Below are positions 16,860 to 24,872 of a stretch of DNA of 49,337 bases, piece by piece. Position 1 is the first letter of the stretch; the number at the start of each line of letters is the position of its first letter. Source of the DNA: Oscillospiraceae bacterium (lineage in GTDB: Bacteria > Bacillota > Clostridia > Oscillospirales > Ruminococcaceae); contig JAUNJJ010000015.1 in assembly GCA_030533325.1 (NCBI GenBank), positions 1 to 49,337 on the forward strand. The letters run 5' to 3'. Both the position numbers and the translations under genes were made by a program. The notes under the pieces are model-generated. The model saw only the letters and a list, made by a program, of their open reading frames with translations, ran no database searches and had not been told where the DNA came from.

Positions 16860-18221
16860 ATGAAAGAAAAAACTATGAATACACCAGTTTACGACTATAT
16901 TTTATCATATGCCGGCAGTGGTATGCTTCGTATGCATATGCCGGGACATAAGGGAAAAACCTTTGACAATCTGCTTTCAGATATTTACCGGCTTGACCTT
17001 ACTGAGATAACAGGTGCCGGAAATCTTTTCGAATACGAAGGCATAATATACGAAAGTGAAAAAAACGCCACGGAGCTTTTCGGTACGAAGGGTACGTTTT
17101 ATTCGACACAGGGTTCAACCCTTTGCATACAGACAATGCTTGCGCTGATGAAGCGTGAAAACCGACGTGTATTTGCAGTAAGAAATGCGCACCGGGCATT
17201 TTTAAGCTCATGCGCTCTTCTTGATATAGAACCGGTATGGATTTATCCGGAATATTCAGATACGATTATCTCCGGAAAAATAAATCTGTCTGACGTCAGA
17301 AAATCACTTGAAATGAACCCGCATTCATGTCTCTACGTTACTTCTCCGGATTATCTCGGCGCCATGGCGGATATAAAAAGCCTTGCAGAAATATGCCACC
17401 GTTACGATTCTGTTCTGCTGGTTGACAATGCCCATGGTGCATGTCTGCCGTTCTACAGCGAAAACAGACACCCTGTACACCTTGGTGCAGACCTTTGCTG
17501 TGACTCAGCACACAAAATGCTTCCGGCACTTACAGGAGCGGCGTATCTCCATACAGGGAATGAGCATTATGCCTCACAGATAAAGGACGCAATGCTTATG
17601 TTTGCCTCTACAAGTCCCTCATATCTGATAACCTGTTCACTTGATCTGTGCAACAGATATTTAGCCGGTGAGATAAGAGAAGAACTTGTTCGGGCGGAAA
17701 AGCGGATGGCGAAACTCAGAAGTTCTGCCGCGGAGAAGTACAGTCTCGGATGTCCGGCCTTTGATCTTGAGCCCCTTCATTTTACCATAAACGCTGAAAA
17801 GACCGGTGTGTCAGGGAGATATCTTGCAGAGAAGCTTCGTGAAAACGGAATTGAATACGAATTTGCTGATGACACATATATCGTTCTGCTTTTTTCCCCT
17901 GCTGACGGATATGAGGCGTACCGGAAAACTGCCGGTGTGCTTGAATCAATAGAATTTAAGCCGGAAATACATGAGAAACCGCGTATTGTATTTCCTCATC
18001 CGGAGAAAGTGTTATCCATAAGAGAGGCACTGTTATCCGAATATGAGGAAGTAAGCTCTGAATGTGCGGAAGGACGAATCTGTGCAGGGATAAACGTGCC
18101 CTGTCCTCCGGCTGTGCCGATTGCTGTAAGCGGTGAGAGAATATCAGGTGAAACAGTCAGAACGCTTGTACATTACGGTATCAGCACCGTAAGAGTAGTA
18201 AAAAACAGGAAATGGAACTGA
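16860..18221 (+). CDS. PLP-dependent Orn/Lys/Arg decarboxylase-family protein (YaaO-like)
   Basis: A fold-type I PLP enzyme of about 453 residues. MHMPGHKG near the N terminus and DSAHKMLPALTGAAYLHTG, with the Schiff-base lysine in SAHK, are the family signatures. VDNAHGACLPF is the cofactor aspartate region. A shorter C-terminal domain contains EPLHFTINAEKTGVSG. This is the YaaO-like short type found next to tmk-holB-yaaT in Firmicutes; the substrate (arginine, lysine or other) cannot be told. Starts are possible at ATG 16860 or 16875; neither has a strong ribosome site, and both lie downstream of the inferred transcription start. holB follows after four bases. Confidence 0.88.
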   Translation: MKEKTMNTPVYDYILSYAGSGMLRMHMPGHKGKTFDNLLSDIYRLDLTEITGAGNLFEYEGIIYESEKNATELFGTKGTFYSTQGSTLCIQTMLALMKRENRRVFAVRNAHRAFLSSCALLDIEPVWIYPEYSDTIISGKINLSDVRKSLEMNPHSCLYVTSPDYLGAMADIKSLAEICHRYDSVLLVDNAHGACLPFYSENRHPVHLGADLCCDSAHKMLPALTGAAYLHTGNEHYASQIKDAMLMFASTSPSYLITCSLDLCNRYLAGEIREELVRAEKRMAKLRSSAAEKYSLGCPAFDLEPLHFTINAEKTGVSGRYLAEKLRENGIEYEFADDTYIVLLFSPADGYEAYRKTAGVLESIEFKPEIHEKPRIVFPHPEKVLSIREALLSEYEEVSSECAEGRICAGINVPCPPAVPIAVSGERISGETVRTLVHYGISTVRVVKNRKWN

Positions 18222-18225
18222 TAAT

Positions 18226-19197
18226 ATGAAAATATACGGAAATAACCTTATACTGAATACATTTCAGAATATGATGCAGAAGGACAGAATGGCTCATTCC
18301 TTCCTTATATACGGAGAGAGCGGGCTTGGAAAGAAAACCATGGCCAGCTGGCTTGCCATGATGCTTGTCTGTGAAAAAGATAACAAGCCGTGCGGACAGT
18401 GCCGTTCCTGTAAAAATGCAGCCGAACATATTCACCCGGATATAATCTACGCGGAGCACAGCGGAAAAATGGGCGGCTTTTCAGTTGATACCATAAGGAA
18501 CATCTCCTCTGATGCATATATAAAGCCGAATAATACTGACAGAAAAATATATATTTTCACTGATGCTGACAATATTACGGTTCAGGCCCAGAATTCACTG
18601 CTTAAACTTATAGAAGAGCCGCCGGAATATGCATATTTTATCTTTACAGTTTCCGACAAAAATGTTATACTGGAAACTATAAGATCAAGAATCATTTCAC
18701 TTTGTGCAGCAAAGGTCAGCCGTGAAGAAACAGTTGCGGCTCTTGCAGAACACGGAATCTCTGAAGAGGAAGCGAAAAATGCCGCTAAAATATTTAATGG
18801 AAATATCGGAAAATGCCTTGAATATATACAGTCTGATTCACTGAAGAACACTGTGGATTTGACAAAGAAGATAACAGACTGTATAATAAACAGAGATGAA
18901 TATGGCACGCTCAGATTTCTGACTGAAGCCTCTTCAGACAAATCAGTTCTCAAGAGTGTTCTCGAAATGCTTAACTGTATAATACGGGATGCACTTGCTT
19001 TAAGGTATTTGCCGGACAGCTTTACAGGCTGCTGTCACGAGGAGGCAGAGTCGCTTTCCGCCGGACTTACAGCAAATGCCTGCGGAAAAATACACGAAGC
19101 TATAGAACATTCATATTCACTTATTGATAAAAATGTAAATATAAAGCTGATAGTTTCATCTCTTTGCGGTGAAATATCATCTTTAAGACAGCTTTGA
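18226..19197 (+). CDS. holB: DNA polymerase III delta' subunit
   Basis: A clamp-loader subunit of 323 residues. The P-loop GESGLGKKT lies near residue 27, followed by the four-cysteine zinc module (VCEKDNKPCGQCRSCKN). The HPDI segment, then DNITVQAQNSLLKLIEEPP, is the canonical delta' region. The SRC motif arginine region is altered to ETIRSRIISLCAAK, as usual for delta'. It sits between the decarboxylase-like gene and ricT, as in many Firmicutes, but tmk, yaaQ and yaaR are absent from this cluster. Confidence 0.92.
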   Translation: MKIYGNNLILNTFQNMMQKDRMAHSFLIYGESGLGKKTMASWLAMMLVCEKDNKPCGQCRSCKNAAEHIHPDIIYAEHSGKMGGFSVDTIRNISSDAYIKPNNTDRKIYIFTDADNITVQAQNSLLKLIEEPPEYAYFIFTVSDKNVILETIRSRIISLCAAKVSREETVAALAEHGISEEEAKNAAKIFNGNIGKCLEYIQSDSLKNTVDLTKKITDCIINRDEYGTLRFLTEASSDKSVLKSVLEMLNCIIRDALALRYLPDSFTGCCHEEAESLSAGLTANACGKIHEAIEHSYSLIDKNVNIKLIVSSLCGEISSLRQL

Positions 19198-19215
19198 TGA
19201 AAAGGAATTAATAAT

Positions 19216-20082
19216 ATGATAGAAATAGTAGGAATCAGATTTAAAAAAGTTGGTAAAATTTATTATTTTGCGCCGGGAAATATTAAGGCAAAGGCAGGCG
19301 ATATGGCTATCGTCGAAACAGTCCGCGGCGTGGAATGCGGCGAGGTAGTAATAGCCAACCGCAAAATTGAAGAAAGTGCTGTGACTTCAGAACTTAAGGA
19401 AGTAATAAGAATCGCAACTCCTGAGGACCTTGAAACTGTAAAGAAAAATATCCAGAAACAGAAGGATGCCTTTGCCATATGTCAGCAGAAAATAAAAAAC
19501 CGCGGTCTTGATATGAATCTTATCGACGTTGAATTTACATTTGACAACAACAAGATTCTGTTCTACTTCACTGCAGAGACAAGAGTTGACTTCCGTGAGC
19601 TTGTAAAGGATCTTGCTGCTGTGTTCAGAACAAGAATTGAACTTCGTCAGATAGGTGTTCGTGATGAGGCAAAGATACTTGGCGGACTTGGCATATGCGG
19701 GAGAGAATTTTGCTGCAAGGGCTGCATAGGGGAGTTCCAGCCGGTTTCAATCAAGATGGCAAAGGAACAGGGACTTTCACTCAATCCTACAAAGATTTCA
19801 GGTACATGCGGAAGACTCATGTGCTGCCTTAAGTATGAACAGAGCACATATGAGGAGTTTCTTAAGATTACACCAAAGGTTGGTGCTTATGTTTGTATGC
19901 CTAATAATGTCAGGGGTTATGTTGAAGAGGCAAATACTATTACAGGCAAGCTTAAGGTGCGTCCTGAAAATGACAGTGCTGTGCCGGTTATCATTGACAG
20001 AAGTGAAGTAAAGATTATTAAGGATTCTGTAATTAAGGTTAATAAGGATGAGATAAGGGCGCTGAAATCTCTTGAGGAATGA
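19216..20082 (+). CDS. ricT: PSP1-domain regulator RicT (YaaT)
   Basis: A 288-residue PSP1-domain protein. The invariant core GGLGICGREFCCKGC followed by SGTCGRLMCCLKYE carries the conserved cysteines that in Bacillus RicT/RicA/RicF help bind Fe-S clusters. In Bacillus the complex affects RNase Y specificity, sporulation and biofilm formation; here the function is carried over by homology. AAAGGA is the ribosome site. It is the last gene of the decarboxylase-holB-ricT operon. Confidence 0.92.
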   Translation: MIEIVGIRFKKVGKIYYFAPGNIKAKAGDMAIVETVRGVECGEVVIANRKIEESAVTSELKEVIRIATPEDLETVKKNIQKQKDAFAICQQKIKNRGLDMNLIDVEFTFDNNKILFYFTAETRVDFRELVKDLAAVFRTRIELRQIGVRDEAKILGGLGICGREFCCKGCIGEFQPVSIKMAKEQGLSLNPTKISGTCGRLMCCLKYEQSTYEEFLKITPKVGAYVCMPNNVRGYVEEANTITGKLKVRPENDSAVPVIIDRSEVKIIKDSVIKVNKDEIRALKSLEE

Positions 20083-20132
20083 TTTATGTAAGATATTCGT
20101 CTAAAGGCGTAAGTCCGATAAAAGATTTTGTT

Positions 20133-20157
20133 TGCAGGGCTTTGCGGTCGCCCTGCA
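20133..20157. repeat. GC-rich 8-bp inverted repeat
   Basis: TGCAGGGC (20133-20140) pairs perfectly with GCCCTGCA (20150-20157) over a 9-base loop, and the sequence stays GC-rich to about 20175. It lies in otherwise AT-rich DNA between ricT and its terminator. It may be a dispersed REP-like element or part of the ricT 3' UTR. Confidence 0.55.
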
Positions 20158-20184
20158 CCTTCGCCGCCGCGCTGCAACTTTGCA

Positions 20185-20212
20185 TGCACAGGTATTTGCC
20201 TGTGCATTTTTT
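20185..20212 (+). terminator. Terminator of the holB-ricT operon
   Basis: TGCACAGG (20185-20192) pairs with CCTGTGCA (20199-20206), followed by six T residues. Confidence 0.88.
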
Positions 20213-20249
20213 GGTTTTGTGAAATTTTTAAAAAATTTAAATTTACCTA

Positions 20250-20278
20250 TTGATTTTTTCTTCAAAGTGTACTATACT
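20250..20278 (+). promoter_or_regulatory. htpG promoter
   Basis: TTGATT (20250-20255), a 17-base spacer and TATACT (20273-20278). The predicted start point falls inside the CIRCE operator. Confidence 0.8.
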
Positions 20279-20283
20279 ATTAA

Positions 20284-20310
20284 TTAGCACTCGAAGTGTT
20301 AGAGTGCTAA
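20284..20310 (+). promoter_or_regulatory. CIRCE operator (HrcA binding site)
   Basis: TTAGCACTC, nine bases, GAGTGCTAA is an exact match to the CIRCE consensus. HrcA bound here would block the htpG promoter, giving heat-shock control. Confidence 0.97.
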
Positions 20311-20337
20311 TTAATATTTATATGGAGTGAAATTAAA

Positions 20338-22221
20338 ATGGAAACAAAACAGTTTAAAGCAGAATCCAAAAAACTTCTTGAAATGATGATCAACTCTATA
20401 TACACTCATAAAGAGATATTTTTAAGAGAACTGATCTCAAATGCAAGTGATGCTATCGATAAACTCTACTTCAAGTCTCTTACAGATGACGGCGTAGGTA
20501 TGAATAAAGACGATTTTGAGATTCTTATCAACGCTGATAAGGACAGCAGAACAGTAACAATCACAGACAACGGTATCGGTATGACAAAGGAAGAACTTGA
20601 AAACAACCTCGGTACTATTGCAAAGAGCGGTTCACTTGATTTCAAGTCAAACAACAATCTTGGTGAGGATGTTGATATCATCGGTCAGTTCGGTGTAGGT
20701 TTCTACTCAGCATTCATGGTAGCTGACAAGGTTACAGTAAAGTCAAAGGCTTACGGTTCGGATACAGCTTACGAATGGCAGTCAGAAGGCGTTGAAGGCT
20801 ATACAATCGATGAATGTGACAAGGCAAAGCCGGGTACAGAGATTACTCTTCACATAAAGGAAAACACAGAGGACGAATCCTATGATGAGTATCTTGAACA
20901 GTACAGACTTCAGTCCATTATCAAAAAGTATTCAGACTACATCAGATTCCCTGTTAAGATGGACGTTGAACATCAGCGCAAGAAAGAAGGTACGGAGGAC
21001 GAATACGAGAAGTTTATCGAAAGAGAAACTATTAACAGTATGATTCCTATCTGGAAGAAAAACAAGAGCGAACTTAAGGATGAAGACTATAACAGCTTCT
21101 ATAAGGAAAAATTCTATGACTACACAGATCCTATAAAGTATGCTCATGTAAAGACAGAGGGTACAGCAACATACAACGCACTTCTCTACATTCCTTCAAA
21201 GGCTCCTTATGACTACTATACAAGAGAGTACGAAAAGGGACTCCAGCTTTATGCAAACGGTGTTCTTATTATGGACAAGTGTGCCGATCTTCTTCCTGAC
21301 TACTTCAGCTTTGTAAAGGGTCTGGTTGACTCGGAAGACCTTTCACTTAATATCTCAAGAGAAATGCTTCAGCATGACAGACAGCTCAAGCTCATTGCGA
21401 AGAGCATCGAAAAGACAATCAAGAATGAACTTTCGAAGATGCTTAAGAATGAACGTGAGAAATATGAAGAATTCTACAAGGCATTCGGACTTCAGCTCAA
21501 GGCCGGTGTATACTCATCATATGGCATGAACAAGGATACTCTCGTGGATCTTCTTATGTTTAATTCATCAAACGAAGACAAGCTCACAACACTTGACGAG
21601 TATGTTTCAAGAATGAGAGAAGACCAGAAGTACATCTACTATGCTTCAGGTGAGAGCATCCAGAGAATCAAGAATCTTCCTCAGACAGAAATGGTTCTTG
21701 ACAAGGGATACGAAATCCTTTACCTCACAGAAAACGTTGACGAATTTGCCATAAAGATGCTTATGAACTACAAGGAAAAACAGTTCATGTCAGTATCATC
21801 AGGTGACCTTGATATTGATACACCTGAAGAAAAGGAAGAAATCAAGGCTAAGGCAGAAGAAAACAAGGAAATGTTTGCATTCATGAAGGAAACTCTTGCT
21901 GACAAGGTTAAGGAAGTAAGACTTTCACAGAGATTAAAGACACATCCGGTATGCCTTACAAGTGATGGCGACCTTTCCGTTGAGATGGAAAAGGTACTTA
22001 ACTCAATGCCGACAGACAATAAGGTTAAGGCTGAAAAGGTTCTCGAAATCAACCCTGACCACAGCATATTTGCAAAGCTTCAGGAACTCTATGCAAACGA
22101 TAAGGACAAGCTTAAGAAGTATACACAGCTTCTCTACACACAGTCTCTCCTTATTGAAGGAATCTCCATTGAAAATCCTGTTGAATTCTCAAATATGGTT
22201 TGCGACCTCATGACAGAATAA
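20338..22221 (+). CDS. htpG: Hsp90-family chaperone HtpG
   Basis: A cytosolic ATP-dependent chaperone of 627 residues, full length for bacterial HtpG. The GHKL ATP-binding motifs are intact: [24 protein letters not shown] and [13 protein letters not shown]. The middle domain has [39 protein letters not shown] with the catalytic-loop arginine. The C-terminal dimerisation region is present. TGGAGTG precedes the ATG. It is transcribed alone from the CIRCE-controlled promoter. Confidence 0.97.
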   Translation: METKQFKAESKKLLEMMINSIYTHKEIFLRELISNASDAIDKLYFKSLTDDGVGMNKDDFEILINADKDSRTVTITDNGIGMTKEELENNLGTIAKSGSLDFKSNNNLGEDVDIIGQFGVGFYSAFMVADKVTVKSKAYGSDTAYEWQSEGVEGYTIDECDKAKPGTEITLHIKENTEDESYDEYLEQYRLQSIIKKYSDYIRFPVKMDVEHQRKKEGTEDEYEKFIERETINSMIPIWKKNKSELKDEDYNSFYKEKFYDYTDPIKYAHVKTEGTATYNALLYIPSKAPYDYYTREYEKGLQLYANGVLIMDKCADLLPDYFSFVKGLVDSEDLSLNISREMLQHDRQLKLIAKSIEKTIKNELSKMLKNEREKYEEFYKAFGLQLKAGVYSSYGMNKDTLVDLLMFNSSNEDKLTTLDEYVSRMREDQKYIYYASGESIQRIKNLPQTEMVLDKGYEILYLTENVDEFAIKMLMNYKEKQFMSVSSGDLDIDTPEEKEEIKAKAEENKEMFAFMKETLADKVKEVRLSQRLKTHPVCLTSDGDLSVEMEKVLNSMPTDNKVKAEKVLEINPDHSIFAKLQELYANDKDKLKKYTQLLYTQSLLIEGISIENPVEFSNMVCDLMTE

Positions 22222-22225
22222 TAAT

Positions 22226-22269
22226 GATATATAAAAAGCCAGTCCCGCGGGACTGGCTTTTTATATATC
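22226..22269. terminator. Perfect 44-base palindromic bidirectional terminator
   Basis: Two perfect 22-base arms (22226-22247 and 22248-22269) with GCCAGTCCCG/CGGGACTGGC at the centre and A/T tracts at both ends. It serves htpG on plus and the BY-kinase gene on minus, whose stop codon lies inside the right arm. Confidence 0.92.
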
Positions 22270-23673
22270 AAATCCGGATATAAATTTGTTTTTATGAGTA
22301 TTGCTGCGTACAGGAGTATTGTTTTCGGAAACAATCTGAACGTCGTTAAGAACAAATCCGGAAATACTTATTTCGGAAAGTTCCATACTCTTAAGAGATT
22401 TCTGAATTTCTTCGTCCGGCGTAAAACGGTTTCTGACTACAAAGAAATTTAAATCTGCTATCCCGGCGAGTACAGCAGCATCGGCAAATGAATTCACAGG
22501 AGGTGAATCGATTATTATATAGTCAAACATTTCTTTGAGATTGTATATGGAACAGAGTGTTTCTGTACGTGCCAGCAAACCGGTAGGATTTCCGGTTACA
22601 TCTCCCGGGGAAAGAACAAAGAGTGAGTGGTATTCTGTAAACAGAATAGCTTCTTTTGCCGGCATGGAACGAAATGCAATATCATACAGACCCGGTGCTG
22701 AAGCATCGATGCTGAACGCACGTGCAAGTCTTCTGTTCCTGATATTGCAGTCAATAAGAAGTACACTTTTGCCTTCTGCAGCGGCTGTTATGCCGAAATT
22801 TATGGCAGCAGTAGTTTTTCCGTCACCGTTTACAGCACTTGTAAAGAGGATTATATTGTGATTTTTTTCAGTCATCTTGTCAACAGATGTACAGAACATT
22901 CTGAATGCATCAAAAAAAGATATACTGGTTTCAGGACCAATCATTATTGTGTTATTGTCCGGGTTATATGAAGATGTATCCGAGCGGGTGTTTTGTTTTT
23001 TCAGATGGACTGAGTTTCTGATGAATCTGGTATTCAGTGTATCTGACTGAACCGAAGATTTATGAGAGGGTATACGTGCCACTACCGGAATCTGGTATCT
23101 GCTGAGAGATTCTGCAGATGACTGAATAAACTGTCTGCTGTTTTTCTTCAGGTATAAAACAGAAAGCACTATGCCTGCTGTGGTAAATATAAGCAGAAAC
23201 GCAGAAAAACCAGGTCTTACTGATTTTTCCGGGAATTTTGCTTCGTTAATAAGTATAATCAGGAAGTCTTTGTCAGACATTTCAGGGGTCAGGTTTCCCG
23301 GAGCAGATTCGATAGTTTTCTGAATAAAGAAAACATCGGATGAGGTTTTACAGGTGACCTTAACTCTGAATGTAGGGGAATACCGGTTTGCTTTTACCTT
23401 TACCATTTTCTGAAGTTCTCCGACAGTGAATTTACCATAGGTGCTGTCACAGAGATGATTTATAAAAAATTCTTTTTTCAGAAAGGCTTTTATTTCTTTT
23501 GGATGAATTATTTCATTGTGCAGTCCTGAAGTATCTGTAACAAGATATGAAGCTTCAGATGTAAAAACCGGCCTTGTGAATATCATACCTGAAACAAGTC
23601 CTGCGATAAAAAATCCCGCAGTTATGATAAATGCGGTAATAATAATTTTGTATTTTTCCCAAAAACGTTCCAT
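22261..23673 (-). CDS. Wzz-like / BY-kinase (CpsD) fusion protein, polysaccharide chain-length control
   Basis: A 470-residue membrane protein combining a Wzz-like extracellular region and a bacterial tyrosine-kinase domain. Membrane segments lie at about residues 10-32 and 155-175. The kinase domain has Walker A NGDGKTT, a Walker A' LLIDCNIRNRR (degenerate relative to the usual DxD) and Walker B DYIIIDSPP. The usual C-terminal tyrosine cluster is missing: the last 20 residues contain no tyrosine. It probably acts in export of an exopolysaccharide or capsule, but no glycosyltransferase genes are adjacent. The ATG is preceded by AGAAAGG at a long spacing of about 22 bases, so translation may be weak. 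Confidence 0.82.
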   Translation of the reverse strand: MERFWEKYKIIITAFIITAGFFIAGLVSGMIFTRPVFTSEASYLVTDTSGLHNEIIHPKEIKAFLKKEFFINHLCDSTYGKFTVGELQKMVKVKANRYSPTFRVKVTCKTSSDVFFIQKTIESAPGNLTPEMSDKDFLIILINEAKFPEKSVRPGFSAFLLIFTTAGIVLSVLYLKKNSRQFIQSSAESLSRYQIPVVARIPSHKSSVQSDTLNTRFIRNSVHLKKQNTRSDTSSYNPDNNTIMIGPETSISFFDAFRMFCTSVDKMTEKNHNIILFTSAVNGDGKTTAAINFGITAAAEGKSVLLIDCNIRNRRLARAFSIDASAPGLYDIAFRSMPAKEAILFTEYHSLFVLSPGDVTGNPTGLLARTETLCSIYNLKEMFDYIIIDSPPVNSFADAAVLAGIADLNFFVVRNRFTPDEEIQKSLKSMELSEISISGFVLNDVQIVSENNTPVRSNTHKNKFISGFDI

Positions 23674-23716
23674 ATCAGTTCTGCGTTTATTTTTTCCTTT
23701 CTGTTATAATATAATT

Positions 23717-23745
23717 ATTATAAAAAAAAAATTGTCAAAAGTCAA
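23717..23745 (-). promoter_or_regulatory. Promoter of the BY-kinase-like gene
   Basis: On the minus strand TTGACT (23745-23740), a 17-base spacer and TATAAT (23722-23717). The spacer contains a run of T residues. Confidence 0.75.
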
Positions 23746-23861
23746 TGATTTATTTTCATCAGAATATGTAATAATATAATAAACAGTATTAGTCAAGTGT
23801 TAAAAACGAACAAAAAAATTGTTGTATTTACGGCAATATAGTTGAAACCCCGTATGCAATA

Positions 23862-23890
23862 GTGACTTTTCGGGCAAAGTATGATATAAT
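23862..23890 (+). promoter_or_regulatory. Extended -10 promoter of the amidase gene
   Basis: GTGACT (23862-23867), a 17-base spacer ending in TGA, and TATAAT (23885-23890). The TGn extension compensates for the weak -35. Confidence 0.65.
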
Positions 23891-23927
23891 ATATATTGTC
23901 AGGCTAATAAATACTTGGAGGGTTTAG

Positions 23928-24737
23928 ATGGCAGTTAATAATTCGAAACCTGCCGTACGAAGAAGAGTACATAAAGGCAGAGTAGGCGGCTGTTTGACTG
24001 TATTAGTCATTTTGATTTTTACTGTCAGCACTATTATTAGTGGCTGCACAAAGAAAAACGCCGGCAACAAGGAAAAACCTGTAATCAATGATGTATCTGT
24101 ATCACAGGAAGCTGTTACAGATGTTTCAGAGGATACAGTAAAAAAGTACAAAATCTGTATTGATCCGGGACATGGCGGTGAGGATATAGGAAGCTCTAAC
24201 GGGGACAGACTTGAGAAGGTAGATAATCTCAGATATGCCACAGAAGTAATTGAAGAATTTTCAAGGCGCGATATTGAAGGAATTGAATTTGAAATAGTAA
24301 CAACAAGAACGTCAAATGATGTTGATATGTCAAATAAAGAAAGAGCAGCGTTCGGAAACAGTGAAAATGCTGATTTATATCTCGCTCTTCACAGAAATCA
24401 CAGTACTGACCGTACTGCGAATGGCGTTGAGATATGGGTTCAGCAGCAGGCTGAAGTAATTGACGAAGTGCTTGGATACAAGCTTTTCAAGTACATTAAC
24501 AAAGTCGGAGTTCAGTCTGACAGAGGAATACAGAAGGGGTATACAAACGATACACAGAACAACTTTCAGATTATCGAATACACCAATATGCCGTGTTGTA
24601 TAGTTGAACTTGGATTTATTTCAAACGATGAAGATAACCGTCTGTTCGACGAACATTACAAGGAGTATGGAAAAGCAATTGTTGATGCTGTTGTGGAACT
24701 TTGTCAGGAAGGTTATCTTGATAAAGTACAGGATTAA
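23928..24737 (+). CDS. N-acetylmuramoyl-L-alanine amidase, putative lipoprotein
   Basis: A peptidoglycan amidase of 269 residues of the Amidase_3 (CwlC/AmiC) family. The zinc and catalytic residues are in place: IDPGHGG (His), EKVDNLRYA (Glu), YLALHRNHS (His) and CIVELGFISN (Glu). The N terminus is a basic 20-residue leader, one hydrophobic helix and a lipobox-like ISGC, so the protein is probably lipid-anchored on the outer face of the membrane. GGAGGG lies eight bases before the ATG. It is a monocistronic unit with its own promoter and terminator, divergent from the BY-kinase gene. Confidence 0.9.
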   Translation: MAVNNSKPAVRRRVHKGRVGGCLTVLVILIFTVSTIISGCTKKNAGNKEKPVINDVSVSQEAVTDVSEDTVKKYKICIDPGHGGEDIGSSNGDRLEKVDNLRYATEVIEEFSRRDIEGIEFEIVTTRTSNDVDMSNKERAAFGNSENADLYLALHRNHSTDRTANGVEIWVQQQAEVIDEVLGYKLFKYINKVGVQSDRGIQKGYTNDTQNNFQIIEYTNMPCCIVELGFISNDEDNRLFDEHYKEYGKAIVDAVVELCQEGYLDKVQD

Positions 24738-24747
24738 TAAAATAATA

Positions 24748-24782
24748 AGAGGGAAAGCTTTGATTTTGCTTTCCCTCTTTAA
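24748..24782 (+). terminator. Terminator of the amidase gene
   Basis: An 11-bp perfect stem AGAGGGAAAGC (24748-24758) with GCTTTCCCTCT (24768-24778), followed by T residues. Confidence 0.92.
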
Positions 24783-24804
24783 TGTTTTCTGAATTAAATT
24801 TTCA

Positions 24805-24842
24805 AATAAAAACGCTGTATCTGAAAACTCAGATACAGCGTT
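24805..24842 (-). terminator. Terminator of the GH48 gene
   Basis: AACGCTGTATCTGA (24811-24824) pairs perfectly with TCAGATACAGCGTT (24829-24842). Read on the minus strand, it is followed by TTTATTTG. Confidence 0.9.
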
Positions 24843-24872
24843 AATTTATATCGCGATTTTATTTAAGTAAGA

